This document shows positions 1 through 8,757 of a stretch of 64,000 bases of DNA, in pieces. The first letter of the stretch is position 1, and each line of letters starts with the position of its first letter. The notes beneath the pieces were generated by a model. It saw nothing but the letters and a program-made list of their open reading frames with translations, was not told the DNA's origin and did not search any database. The stretch comes from Deltaproteobacteria bacterium (GTDB taxonomy: Bacteria; Desulfobacterota; Binatia; Binatales; Binataceae), in contig JAJXZF010000016.1 of assembly GCA_021780225.1 (NCBI GenBank), forward strand, positions 1 through 64,000. Direction: 5' to 3'. A program made the position numbers and the translations under genes.

Positions 1-1479
1 ACGATCATGGAGGTGCTCGACACCACGATCGCCAACGTCGCCCTGCTGCATATTCGCGGCAGCCTGTCCGCCGACGTCGATGAAGCCGCGTGGGTGCTCA
101 CCTCGTATATCGTGGCCAACGCGATCGTTATTCCGCTCACCGGATGGTGCGGAGCGTTTTTCGGCCGCAAGCGTTTCTTCACTTTCTCGATTTTGCTGTT
201 CGTGTTCAGCTCGCTGATGGCGGGCGCGGCGCCGAATCTCCCGACGTTGATCGTCTTTCGCGTGCTGCAGGGTCTCGGCGGCGGCGCGATGATGCCGATG
301 TCGCAGGCAATCCTGATGGAGACCTTTCCGCCCGAGGAACAGGCGGTTGCGATGTCGGTTTGGGGACTCGGCATGATGCTTGGTCCGGTCGCCGGGCCGA
401 TACTGGGCGGATGGATTACGGACCATTACAGTTGGCGCTGGATTTTCTATATCAACGTGCCGATCGGCGTGCTCGCCGCGCTGATGGTCGTCACGTTCGT
501 CCATGATCCGGCCTATATCCGCCGCGGAATCAAGCGCATCGACTGGCTCGGCATCGTATTTCTCGCGATCGGCGTCGGATGCGTTCAGGTGATGCTCGAC
601 AAAGGCGAGCGTCTGGACTGGTTCGACTCCGAATTAATCCGCACACTGACAATCCTTGGCGTCGCCGGAATCGCGATGTTCGTTATTCAGGAATTGCGCG
701 CCCGCGAGCCGGTGGTCGATCTCCATGTCCTCAACAACCGCACCTTCGCCGTCGGCACCGTGATCACGACGCTCGTGATGTTCGCGATGTACGGCACGTT
801 TGTGTTGATTCCGCTCTATTGCCAGCAGATCTCGGGTTATACGCCGCTGCTCGCCGGTTTCGTGATGTCGATTCAAAGCGTCGGCACGTTCATCTCGATT
901 GTCCTCGCCGGCCGGCTGTTCAATTTGATCGACGCGCGCTGTCTGGTAGCGGCGGGATGCCTGATCGCCGGCTACGGCACCTGGCAGATGGCCCATTTCT
1001 ATTCCGAGATCGATTTCTGGAATATCGCCATCCCCGGCATCTACCGCGGCATCGGCTCCGGTCTGATTTTTATTCCGCTGACCACCTTGAGCCTCGGCAC
1101 GGTGCCGAAGGAGAACATGGGCACCGCGTCGGGGTTGTTCAATATGGTGCGCACGATGGGCGGCAGCGTGGGAATCGCGATTCTGGTCGCGATGGTCTCC
1201 AGCCACTCGCAGATTCATCAGAGCTACCTGAGCGGCGACTTGAACGTCTTTCGGCTCTACGCCTGGGGTCACGCGCATTCCGCGATCGTCGGCGGCTTCA
1301 CTCGCCACGGCGCTGCGCCATTTTATGGAATGCTCTACGCGGAACTGGAGCGGCAGGCCGCCGTGATGGCCTTCGTGGACGACTTCCGCTTCATCGCATA
1401 CATATTCTTCGTGTTGGCGCCGCTGGTCTTCGTGATGCGCCGCCCGCAATCCTCCTCCGGCTCGATTTCCGCCCATTAA
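1..1479 (+). CDS. DHA2-family MFS drug efflux permease (EmrB/QacA type), 5'-truncated by the window edge
   Basis: This is a proton-driven inner-membrane exporter of the 14-helix DHA2 family, which usually expels drugs or other amphipathic compounds. The reading frame is open to base 1. The first visible methionine lies in 'MEVLDTTIANVAL', which in EmrB proteins is in the first transmembrane helix, so some 10-20 N-terminal residues are missing. The antiporter motif C 'GPVAGPILGG' follows about residue 120, and the hydrophobic helices continue to the C-terminus. The usual partners, an EmrA-type adaptor and a TolC-like channel, would lie to the left, outside the window. The substrate cannot be deduced. 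Confidence 0.9.
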   Translation, partial: TIMEVLDTTIANVALLHIRGSLSADVDEAAWVLTSYIVANAIVIPLTGWCGAFFGRKRFFTFSILLFVFSSLMAGAAPNLPTLIVFRVLQGLGGGAMMPMSQAILMETFPPEEQAVAMSVWGLGMMLGPVAGPILGGWITDHYSWRWIFYINVPIGVLAALMVVTFVHDPAYIRRGIKRIDWLGIVFLAIGVGCVQVMLDKGERLDWFDSELIRTLTILGVAGIAMFVIQELRAREPVVDLHVLNNRTFAVGTVITTLVMFAMYGTFVLIPLYCQQISGYTPLLAGFVMSIQSVGTFISIVLAGRLFNLIDARCLVAAGCLIAGYGTWQMAHFYSEIDFWNIAIPGIYRGIGSGLIFIPLTTLSLGTVPKENMGTASGLFNMVRTMGGSVGIAILVAMVSSHSQIHQSYLSGDLNVFRLYAWGHAHSAIVGGFTRHGAAPFYGMLYAELERQAAVMAFVDDFRFIAYIFFVLAPLVFVMRRPQSSSGSISAH

Positions 1480-1962
1480 CCCCGGATTCCCGTTTTCCAA
1501 GTGGACTACCAACCTGACCTGCACGAAACGCCCTGATGGACGCGCTCGCGGCGAGCGGGTGAAGCATGCGCCCTGCTGTTGGTTGCCGCTCGCCGAGAGC
1601 GATCCCACCCGGCGGCTGTTCGCGGGGATGCCGGGTAAGATCGCGGCGGCGCCCTCGCCGGCAGAATAGCCGGGGTATCTGTGGCCTGCGAAATTGGACG
1701 AGCGGCAGGTGGGAGATGCGAAGGTGTCTCGAAAAAACCCGTCCTGAGCGTGGCCGAAGGCTCCGCTGCGGATGGGCTGGAGCGGGGTTTCGGCCCGCCC
1801 CGGCAATCGGCTGCGCCAGCGGCGGATCGCGCCTGCGCCAGAATTCAGACTCGCAGCCCTTGCGGTACAGGCCGCATCGGAGCTAAAACCAGCCTGAGTC
1901 CAGAAGGTAAAAACGGAAATTCCGGTCTATAAGCCTCTACAGGCTTATACCAGGGGTCGAAT
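1480..1962. other. 483-bp intergenic region, no supported gene
   Basis: Short reading frames here lack homology, a ribosome site or a sensible composition. A long minus-strand frame is antisense to the efflux pump. The only recognisable item is a small dispersed-repeat-like segment around 1741-1795, listed separately. The final 30 bases form the leader of the P450 gene. Confidence 0.5.
1739..1797. repeat. Possible dispersed short repeat with a CCTGAGCGTGGCCGAAGG core
   Basis: The core at about 1743-1760 resembles the small elements that pepper intergenic DNA of many environmental genomes and translate to spurious 'VLS-AEG' peptides; in one frame here it reads PVLSVAEG. Only one copy was seen in this window, so the repeat status rests on general familiarity with the motif. 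Confidence 0.3.
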
Positions 1963-3159
1963 ATGGACACGATTATCGGCGCGGATGAACTCTCGACCCG
2001 GCAAGTGATCAGCGATCCTTATTCAGCATATCGCCAACTGCGCGCACAATCGCCCTTCAACTACGTCGATTTTCCTGCCGGCAAAATCCCCGGCATCGAA
2101 ACGCCGCTGCGGGCGTGGGCGCTCATGAAGTATGGCGATGTCTATGGCGCTTTGCGCGATCACGAGACGTTTTCCTCGGCGGGCAACCCCCTCGTGGGCA
2201 AAGCCTTTCCGCCATTGGTGCTGATTCTGGACGACCCGCCGCGCCATACACGCTTTCGCCGCCTGGTAAACAAGGCGTTTACCCTTAGACGGATCGAGGC
2301 GCTGACGCCATGGATCAGCGGCGTCGCCAACGAGCTTTTGGATGAAGCCGGCCGGGGCGAGACGGACATTGTCCGCCATTACACGATTCCCTTGCCGATC
2401 AAGGTGATCGCGCGTCTGATGGGAATTCCGGGCGAAGACTACGAAACCTTCAAACGCTGGAGCGACGCCTTCCTGTCCCTGGTGACCATGGACAACACGG
2501 AGCGCATGCGCAACATCCAGGAGGCGCTGGAATACTTCGGCAAGATGGCCGTCGCTCGGCGCGCGCATGGTGCGGAGGATTTGATTACCGCTCTCGTGGA
2601 GGCCGAAATCGAGGGTGAAAAACTGGAAGAGTGGGAAATCCTCGGCTTCTGCCTGCTCTTGCTCATCGCCGGGAATGAAACCACTACAAACCTCATTGGC
2701 AACATCCTCAACGTTTTGGCCGCTCGGCCCGAACTCTGGCAAATGCTGCGGGAGAACCGCGGCCTCGTCGAAACGGTCATCGAGGAAACTCTACGCTTTG
2801 AGAGTCCGGTGCAGCGGCTTTCCCGCACGGCCACTCGCGACGTCGAGGTCTCCGGGGTTAAAATTCCCAAGGGCGATCTCGTAACGGTGTTTTTTGGATC
2901 CGCGAACCGCGATCCGAACGAGTTCCCCAATCCTGATGAGTTCCGGCTTGACCGCGACCTGCGCAACCATGTCGCCTTCGGGATGGGAATCCACTATTGT
3001 TTGGGCGCGCCACTGGCGCGGGCCGAAGCGAAAATCACCCTCAACGCGCTTCTTGACCGCTTTTCCGCGATTAAACTCGGCGGCGCGGGCGGTACCCGCC
3101 AAGCCCTGAGTTCGGTAGTTTTCGGTTTCGATCTGCTACCGCTCATTTTCCAGAGATAG
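1963..3159 (+). CDS. Cytochrome P450 (bacterial soluble, class I)
   Basis: This heme-thiolate monooxygenase inserts one oxygen atom from O2 into an organic substrate. At 398 residues it is a normal length for bacterial CYPs. All signature elements are visible: the I-helix oxygen-activation motif AGNETT (236-241), the K-helix ExxR at E275-R278, and the heme loop FGMGIHYCLG with the proximal cysteine at C346. There is no membrane anchor. The ferredoxin gene starts seven bases after the stop codon and is the likely electron donor. No ferredoxin reductase lies nearby, so a housekeeping reductase is probably shared. The substrate is unknown; the sequence alone does not allow a CYP family assignment. 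Confidence 0.95.
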   Translation: MDTIIGADELSTRQVISDPYSAYRQLRAQSPFNYVDFPAGKIPGIETPLRAWALMKYGDVYGALRDHETFSSAGNPLVGKAFPPLVLILDDPPRHTRFRRLVNKAFTLRRIEALTPWISGVANELLDEAGRGETDIVRHYTIPLPIKVIARLMGIPGEDYETFKRWSDAFLSLVTMDNTERMRNIQEALEYFGKMAVARRAHGAEDLITALVEAEIEGEKLEEWEILGFCLLLLIAGNETTTNLIGNILNVLAARPELWQMLRENRGLVETVIEETLRFESPVQRLSRTATRDVEVSGVKIPKGDLVTVFFGSANRDPNEFPNPDEFRLDRDLRNHVAFGMGIHYCLGAPLARAEAKITLNALLDRFSAIKLGGAGGTRQALSSVVFGFDLLPLIFQR

Positions 3160-3166
3160 CGGTTCG

Positions 3167-3364
3167 ATGCGTCTGGTAATCAATTACAAGAAATGCCGCA
3201 GAGCGGCCCAATGCTCTTATCTCCATCCGGAGTTGTTTAAAGTTGGAGAAACGGGCGCTCCTGTGGTTTTGGTCGAGCAGCCGGGCGGAGAGCTGCGGGA
3301 TGCGGCTGAAGAAGCGATCGAGCTCTGCCCGAACGGCGCCATCTCATTCGAAGAAGAGAAATAG
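3167..3364 (+). CDS. 3Fe-4S ferredoxin, redox partner of the P450
   Basis: This 65-residue ferredoxin carries single electrons to the adjacent P450. Cysteines are at C10, C16 and C54, with C54 in the 'ELCPNGAI' turn. The second cysteine of a 4Fe-4S set is replaced, giving the C-x5-C ... C-P pattern typical of single-cluster 3Fe-4S ferredoxins that serve actinobacterial-type P450s. The acidic composition fits an electron carrier. The gene is almost certainly co-transcribed with the P450. Confidence 0.92.
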   Translation: MRLVINYKKCRRAAQCSYLHPELFKVGETGAPVVLVEQPGGELRDAAEEAIELCPNGAISFEEEK

Positions 3365-3403
3365 CGGATCGCGGCTGCCGCGAACGGCCAGCGTTCCAAA
3401 GAT

Positions 3404-3859
3404 TCAAGATTTGAGCGCGATATCGATCGGAACCTTGCGGGTTCGGTTATGCTCGGGAATGCGCGCGCTCAACTCGAGCACGCCGTTACGAAACGACGCT
3501 TTGATCTCTTCGCTCTTGACGCCCTCAGGCAGGCGGATCACCCTCTCAAATCGCCCGTAGCGGACTTCGCGATGGTAAAAATCGCGGGCTTTCTCCTCGG
3601 TGGCCTGTTCGCGTTTGCCGCTGATGCGCAGTTCGTCGCCGATGACCGTTATTTCAACGTCCTGCGGATCGACTCCCGGCAGGTCGGCGCGAATTATCAG
3701 GTTATCGCCCTCGATATAAGACTCCAGCGCGGGAATGTGTTCCGCGTCGCGCCGAGGTTGGCCCCGTCCGCCCCAACATCGATCGAGCAAATCGTCGAAT
3801 TCGCGGCTGAATCGATCCACCCCTCGAAACGGCGTCCACGCCCGAACTTCACGCGCCAT
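3404..3859 (-). CDS. Hsp20/alpha-crystallin small heat shock protein
   Basis: This ATP-independent holdase binds unfolding proteins during stress. The alpha-crystallin beta-sandwich spans roughly residues 45-140 and includes 'IIRADLPGVDPQDVEI' and the 'GVLEL' segment near the C-terminus. The chosen ATG has AGGAG just upstream and a GGAGG 11 bases upstream. An in-frame GTG 12 bases earlier would add four residues but has its purine-rich stretch directly adjacent, so it is less likely. The gene converges with the ferredoxin gene. The polyA-like I-x-I/V tail is weak ('VPIDIALKS'). Confidence 0.9.
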   Translation of the reverse strand: MAREVRAWTPFRGVDRFSREFDDLLDRCWGGRGQPRRDAEHIPALESYIEGDNLIIRADLPGVDPQDVEITVIGDELRISGKREQATEEKARDFYHREVRYGRFERVIRLPEGVKSEEIKASFRNGVLELSARIPEHNRTRKVPIDIALKS

Positions 3860-4012
3860 TGCTCCTGGCACCTCCGCTTAACCACGGGCCAACCAATCAA
3901 TTTTTAACCATCATCTTCGCGCGTGCAAGGAATTGGCGCCGAAAAGCTGCGCTGCCGGCTCGAAGGTGAGATTTGGCGGGAAATTGTCAGCCCGATTTTC
4001 GCGCCGCGGATT

Positions 4013-4687
4013 TTACGGAACGCTCGATCCCGCGGCCGTCGCAAGCTGAGCGCCGCCGTTCGCTGTCGCCGCACCCGACGCCGCGGCCGAATGGAATAGT
4101 TTGCCCGAGGCCGCACCGATGACCGTATGCTGATGCGGCGAAAAATAGAAATAAAGCCCGATGACGATGACCAGAATTGCGAGCGCGACCATAAATACGC
4201 TGGATCGGCGCAAGCGCTTGCGGGTGCGTCCGTCCAGCGGATGGTCCAGCCGCGGCGGCGGATTGCTGTCCGCGCGCTGCACCTCGCGGACAAACCGCAT
4301 CGCAACCTCGTCCTCATCCATTCCAAGGTAGGCGGCATAGCGCCGGACGAAGGGCAGCATGTAGAGCTGATCGGCGATCATCGAGTAATCGTCGCTCTCG
4401 ATCATCCGCACGTAGTTCGCAGGAATATGAGTCTCGCCGGCCACGTCGTCGCGTGTGCGCCCGCGCCGCTCGCGCATGCCGGACATTTCCGCGCCCAGGG
4501 ACGGCGGCTCCTCACGTTGCGCCGATGGTTCGCTCGCGGTCTTTGCGCTCATCTTGCCGCGCCGGTCTGCGGCGTCCACAGGCGGGGCTGGCTGAGCTTC
4601 GCCGCCGGCATCTGATATTTTTGGACTACGCGCGGTATTTTCTGGAGATTTAGACTCTCCCGCCGTATCTGCGTCTTTATCGCTCAC
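4013..4687 (-). CDS. RodZ-like helix-turn-helix membrane protein
   Basis: RodZ proteins link cytoplasmic MreB filaments to the envelope and influence rod shape. This 224-residue protein has a low-complexity acidic N-terminus (1-60), a RodZ-type HTH domain at about 64-135 ('MRERRGRTRDDVAGETHIPANY'-like pattern with a conserved 'YAAYLGMDEDEV' end), a basic stop (RTRKRLRR) and a single transmembrane helix at about 163-182. The periplasmic tail is short, about 40 Ala/Gly-rich residues, and lacks the beta-rich RodZ C-terminal domain. The N-terminal extension ahead of the HTH is longer than usual. No mre genes are nearby. Confidence 0.75.
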   Translation of the reverse strand: MSDKDADTAGESKSPENTARSPKISDAGGEAQPAPPVDAADRRGKMSAKTASEPSAQREEPPSLGAEMSGMRERRGRTRDDVAGETHIPANYVRMIESDDYSMIADQLYMLPFVRRYAAYLGMDEDEVAMRFVREVQRADSNPPPRLDHPLDGRTRKRLRRSSVFMVALAILVIVIGLYFYFSPHQHTVIGAASGKLFHSAAASGAATANGGAQLATAAGSSVP

Positions 4688-4795
4688 CGGATACTCTACG
4701 CGCCTCTTAAATTTGAACGAGCGTTAATTACGCTCGCATCCGAGTTTCCAGCAACCAAGCACATAAATCCATAGATATGATGGCGCGAAGCAGGT

Positions 4796-6625
4796 CTAAT
4801 TGCTCGATTTTCGGCGAATTTGCCCGGTTGAATCCGAACGATCGGAGGATCGCGGGCCAGGCGGCGCGACGGGACTATTAAACAGCGCGAATTTCTTGCC
4901 TTCGCGCCCGATGATCGACGGCGCCGGATTCAGCAGCGTCTCCAAATGCGGCAGATCGCGGCGGTTCGCTATGATTACGACACAAGGCCGCGACGACCAT
5001 GCGGCGGCAAGACGCCGATCGGTCGGAATAAAAGTCGGGGCCGCGTCGGCGCTGTCGCCGAATGAGGCCAGCTCGCCCCGATACCCGACCAGCACTTCGC
5101 GCATCTCAAGATAAAACGGCAACGCTTGCACCTGATGCCGATACGAAGCCAGCACGCATCCGGCGCCCAGATAGGGCGAAACGTCGTACGCGAGCGTGCG
5201 ATAGGACGTGAACGGTTCCGCGTCTTCTCGCGCCTTCGCCATCGCTCCCAGCGCGACCATCATGCCGAGCGCCAACGCTCCGGCGATTGGCCAAACCGTG
5301 GCCGCATCTTTCCTGCGCCACGCGATCGAGAATGCCGCAAGCGCGGCGATCGCAAGTGCGGCCGCTACGACGATCGCGTCGTTCCGGAGCGCCGCGATCG
5401 GAGCGCGGCGAACCTCGACGGCTACAACCATCACTGCCGCGGCTGGCGCAAAATTGATTGCGGCAAGCGCGAGCAAAATCCTGATTCGCCGCTTGCGACC
5501 GAATCGCGCAAGCCGCTTCAGACCCAGGCCGCTCGCGATCGCCAGAGGCGGAAATGCGGGCAGGATGTATTCGCCGAGTTTCGATTCAGGAATCGAAAAA
5601 AAGACGAAAATTACCCCAAACCAAATGGATAAGTACCCGATTGCCGACCGATTTTGCACGCTTTGCGAATCGAGTCTCGAAGATTCCGGCGAAGTCCGAC
5701 CCTTTGGAACCTCGATGCCAGGCGCGGACTCTTGGCGGTTCGCGCCGAATGCGAACGGAGCAAAAAACACCCACGGCCAGCCGCCGCCAATCACGACCGG
5801 GACGAAAAACCACGGCCCCCATTGATGCTCGTTATTGGCGAGGTAGCGATGGAGATGTTCGTGCACAAAGAAGAAATTCAAAAAACCGGGATTGCGATAA
5901 GCCGCCAAAGCGAACCACGGAACAACCAGCGCCAAATACGCCGCCACGCATCCGATCCACGGAATCCGTAACGCTTCCCGGACCCGCCCCTGATGCACCA
6001 GCCAGGCCAGCGCGATCGCTCCGGCAAGCGCCAACGCCACCGGACCCTTCGCCAGCGTGCCCAGCGCCAACATCGCCGCCGCCCCAAGCATCAAGTTGCG
6101 CGATCGGCGCGTGGCGAAGCCCGGCGGATGCGCCGCGCGCCAGAAAATTGCGAGCGCGGCGGTCATGAAGAACGCCAGCGCCGGATCCGGCGTCGCGAAG
6201 CGCGCGAACGCGAAAAACAGCGGACTGAGCATCAACGCGATCGCGCCGAGCAACCCGGCCGGCATGCCGAACATCGCGGCGCCGAGGTCAGCGGTTATCG
6301 CCGCTTCGCCCGCGCTGAAAATCGCGGCTTGCAGCCGCGCGGCGAATTCGTTTCGACCGAAGGCCCGGATCGCCGCGGCGGTGGTCCAATAAACCAGCGG
6401 CGGCTTTTCGAAATAGCGCACGTAATCGTTGCGCGGAGTCACGAAGTCGCCCCGCGCCAGCATCTCGCGCGCGACCTCGGCGTAACGGCCCTCGTCGGGC
6501 TCGAACAATGGCGGGCGGCCCAGTCCGGCAAGAAATATCGCCAACGCGGCGGCGAAGGTTGCGCCGATCAGACCGGCGCGGCGCTTGCGGCTCACAAACT
6601 CCCGAGTCTCCAAGCCGGCGCGCAT
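4796..6625 (-). CDS. arnT: ArnT-like family 39/83 glycosyltransferase (lipid A aminoarabinose transferase candidate)
   Basis: ArnT moves 4-amino-4-deoxy-L-arabinose from undecaprenyl phosphate to lipid A phosphates on the periplasmic face of the inner membrane, masking negative charge. This 609-residue polytopic protein has the first-loop catalytic signature 'LFEPDEGRYAEVAREML' with D44-E45, then 'YFEKPPLVYW' and 'GTLAKGPVAL'. The later segments with 'PGFLNFFFVHEH' and 'GPWFF' match ArnT and related PMT-fold enzymes. It is divergently transcribed from arnC, sharing about 147 bp of upstream DNA, and the flanking arn genes support the specific call. On its own it could be any undecaprenyl-phosphate sugar transferase. 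Confidence 0.8.
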   Translation of the reverse strand: MRAGLETREFVSRKRRAGLIGATFAAALAIFLAGLGRPPLFEPDEGRYAEVAREMLARGDFVTPRNDYVRYFEKPPLVYWTTAAAIRAFGRNEFAARLQAAIFSAGEAAITADLGAAMFGMPAGLLGAIALMLSPLFFAFARFATPDPALAFFMTAALAIFWRAAHPPGFATRRSRNLMLGAAAMLALGTLAKGPVALALAGAIALAWLVHQGRVREALRIPWIGCVAAYLALVVPWFALAAYRNPGFLNFFFVHEHLHRYLANNEHQWGPWFFVPVVIGGGWPWVFFAPFAFGANRQESAPGIEVPKGRTSPESSRLDSQSVQNRSAIGYLSIWFGVIFVFFSIPESKLGEYILPAFPPLAIASGLGLKRLARFGRKRRIRILLALAAINFAPAAAVMVVAVEVRRAPIAALRNDAIVVAAALAIAALAAFSIAWRRKDAATVWPIAGALALGMMVALGAMAKAREDAEPFTSYRTLAYDVSPYLGAGCVLASYRHQVQALPFYLEMREVLVGYRGELASFGDSADAAPTFIPTDRRLAAAWSSRPCVVIIANRRDLPHLETLLNPAPSIIGREGKKFALFNSPVAPPGPRSSDRSDSTGQIRRKSSN

Positions 6626-6772
6626 CCGGTCAACCGCTCCGGCCGATCGCCCTGCGGAATCTTTAGCTGCGGCCCGGCGTCTGACACAATGTCGAACGGC
6701 GCCGACGGCCGGTTGTACGAATTTGCCGGACGCGCCAGAATTGAAGATTCAAGCGGTTTAGCGAAGGCTTAA

Positions 6773-7780
6773 TTGAGCGTTGCAGGGAAAATCACTCGTC
6801 TAAGCGGCGTTGCGCCGGCGCCAGAAATTTCAATCGTCATCCCGGTTTACAACGAGTCGGCCAATCTGCGCGCGCTTTGGTCGCGGCTCGAACCGGTAAT
6901 TTCCGCGCTCGGCCGCGCCAGCGAGGCGGTTTTCGTCGACGACGGATCGGCGGACAACTCGCTCGAAATCCTGCGCGGTTTGGCCGCTAACGACCCCCGT
7001 GTCCGCGTGGTCGAGCTGGCGCGCAATTTCGGCCAGCATTCGGCGATCCTCGCCGGCTTCCGCAACTGCAAGGGCGAAATCGTCGTCACGCTCGACGCCG
7101 ACCTGCAAAATCCGCCCGAGGAAATTCCCAAACTGATCGCCGCAATTGACGCCGGCAACGATGTCGTCGGCGGATGGCGCGAGGAGCGGCAGGACCGCAC
7201 CTACCGCCGGCTCGCGTCGCGCCTGCACAATCGCATCACTTCCGCGATCGTCGGCGTGCCGATGCACGATTACGGATGCATGCTGCGCGCCTACCGCCGC
7301 CATATCATCGACACGGTCGTCGAATGCGACGAGAAGGCCGCCTTCGTTCCCGCGCTCGCCAACACGTTCGCCAAACGCGTCGCCGAAATCCGGGTCGAGC
7401 ACGCCGAGCGCGCGGCCGGCGAGTCGAAATACAATCTTTTCAGCCTCGCGCATCTGAGCCTCAACTTGATTACGGGCTTCTCGATGCTGCCGATGCGTAC
7501 GCTCAGCCTGACCGGAATCGGCATCTTCCTGCTCGATGCGATTTTCGCGATCGTCCTGATGGCCCATCGGTTCATCTACGGTCCGCAGCAGGAAGGCGCG
7601 CTCTGGACTTTGTTCGCGGTACTGTTCTTCTTCGTCGGCTTGATTTTTCTGGCGCTCGGCCTGATCGGCGAATATGTCGGCCGGATTTATATCGAAGTGC
7701 GGCGCCGCCCGAATTATATCGTCCGCGCAATCCATCGCGGCGATTACGAGGAGCCGTCCGCGCCGCGCACCCTCGGATGA
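6773..7780 (+). CDS. arnC: ArnC-like family 2 glycosyltransferase
   Basis: ArnC-type enzymes load 4-deoxy-4-formamido-L-arabinose from UDP onto undecaprenyl phosphate at the cytoplasmic face. The GT-A domain (about 20-230) contains 'SIVIPVYNES', the DDGS motif and the metal-binding 'LDADLQNPPEEIP' stretch. Two C-terminal transmembrane helices follow (about 245-270 and 278-305), ending in a basic tail, as in ArnC, GtrB and DPM1 proteins. The only upstream start is a TTG immediately after an in-frame TAA, so translation starts at this TTG or slightly downstream. Its stop overlaps the next gene as ATGA, implying coupling. The neighbours favour ArnC over a generic GtrB. Confidence 0.87.
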   Translation: MSVAGKITRLSGVAPAPEISIVIPVYNESANLRALWSRLEPVISALGRASEAVFVDDGSADNSLEILRGLAANDPRVRVVELARNFGQHSAILAGFRNCKGEIVVTLDADLQNPPEEIPKLIAAIDAGNDVVGGWREERQDRTYRRLASRLHNRITSAIVGVPMHDYGCMLRAYRRHIIDTVVECDEKAAFVPALANTFAKRVAEIRVEHAERAAGESKYNLFSLAHLSLNLITGFSMLPMRTLSLTGIGIFLLDAIFAIVLMAHRFIYGPQQEGALWTLFAVLFFFVGLIFLALGLIGEYVGRIYIEVRRRPNYIVRAIHRGDYEEPSAPRTLG

Positions 7781-8745
7781 CTTCGACTGACGCATCGAGC
7801 GCCGCGGCGGCGGCCGGCCGTGCGCGATGCGTGATCTTCGCGTACCACGAGATGGGCTGGGCCTGCATGGCGGAACTGCTCGCGCTCGGCGCTCCGATCG
7901 CCGCGCTCTATACCCATCGCGACGCCGCCGGCGAGGAAATCTGGTGGCGTTCATGCGCGGAGCTGGCCGCAGCGCATCGAATACCGGCGTTTACGCCGGA
8001 ACGAATCGACGCCGCCGCGGCCGCGCACATCCGCGCGCTCGCGCCCGCCGTGATTTACTCCTTTTACTATCGCAATCTGATCGACGAGGCCGTGCTGCGG
8101 GTCGCGCCGCTGGGCGCATACAATATGCACGGCTCGATGCTGCCCAAATATCGCGGCCGCGCGCCCGTGAACTGGATGCTGGTCAACGGCGAGCGCGAGG
8201 CCGGCGTCACGCTGCATCATATGGTCGCACGCGCCGACGCCGGCGATATCGTTGCGCAGCGCGCGGTCGAAATCGGCGACGACGACACGGCGCTGACGCT
8301 CTATCGCAAGATTGTTCCCGTCGGCGCGGCCCTGATTCGCGAATTCCACCCCCTGATCGCCGCTGGAATCGCGCCGCGCCGGCCGCAGAATCTGGCCGCG
8401 GGCGGCTACTTCGGCCGGCGGCGTCCCGAAGACGGCCGCATCGATTGGAATTGGCCGGCGCGCCGCATCTTCAATCTGGTTCGCGCCGTTACGCATCCGT
8501 ATCCCGGCGCTTTCTGTTTTGCGGGCGGGCGCAAACTTTATATCTGGCGCGCGACGATCGCCCATGAAACGGAAGTACGCGGAACGCCCGGCGCGATGGT
8601 CGGCGAAAGCCCCGGCGGCGCGCTCGAAATCGCGGCTGGAACAGGCAGCGTGCTGGTTGCGAGCGTACAATTTGAAGGCGGCGCGGAAGACCGCGCCGCC
8701 GCGGTGCTGGCCGGCGCCGAATCGCACGCGCCGCGGCTGGAATAA
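7777..8745 (+). CDS. arnA: Methionyl-tRNA formyltransferase-fold enzyme, ArnA N-terminal-type UDP-Ara4N formyltransferase
   Basis: This 322-residue enzyme should transfer a formyl group from N10-formyl-tetrahydrofolate to the amino group of UDP-4-amino-4-deoxy-L-arabinose. The catalytic triad of the fold is present: N116 and H118 in 'NMHGSMLPKYRGRAPVNW' and D154 in 'ARADAGDIV', with the same 36-residue H-to-D spacing as in ArnA. In most Proteobacteria this domain is fused to the UDP-glucuronate decarboxylase; here it stands alone and the decarboxylase is the next gene. The ATG overlaps the arnC stop. The gene is not fmt: no tRNA-modification neighbours are present and the context is entirely arn. 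Confidence 0.83.
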   Translation: MTSTDASSAAAAAGRARCVIFAYHEMGWACMAELLALGAPIAALYTHRDAAGEEIWWRSCAELAAAHRIPAFTPERIDAAAAAHIRALAPAVIYSFYYRNLIDEAVLRVAPLGAYNMHGSMLPKYRGRAPVNWMLVNGEREAGVTLHHMVARADAGDIVAQRAVEIGDDDTALTLYRKIVPVGAALIREFHPLIAAGIAPRRPQNLAAGGYFGRRRPEDGRIDWNWPARRIFNLVRAVTHPYPGAFCFAGGRKLYIWRATIAHETEVRGTPGAMVGESPGGALEIAAGTGSVLVASVQFEGGAEDRAAAVLAGAESHAPRLE

Positions 8746-8757
8746 TCTGGAGGAATC

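Noticed and set aside
634-1806. Long minus-strand reading frame (390 residues) antisense to the efflux pump
   Set aside because: It has no domain or ribosome site and an Arg/His/Gln-rich composition typical of antisense frames in GC-rich DNA; the plus-strand pump is unmistakable.
7174-7776. Upstream extension of the formyltransferase frame
   Set aside because: The extra 200 residues overlap arnC in another frame and are Arg/Ala-rich; the ATGA junction gives the natural start.
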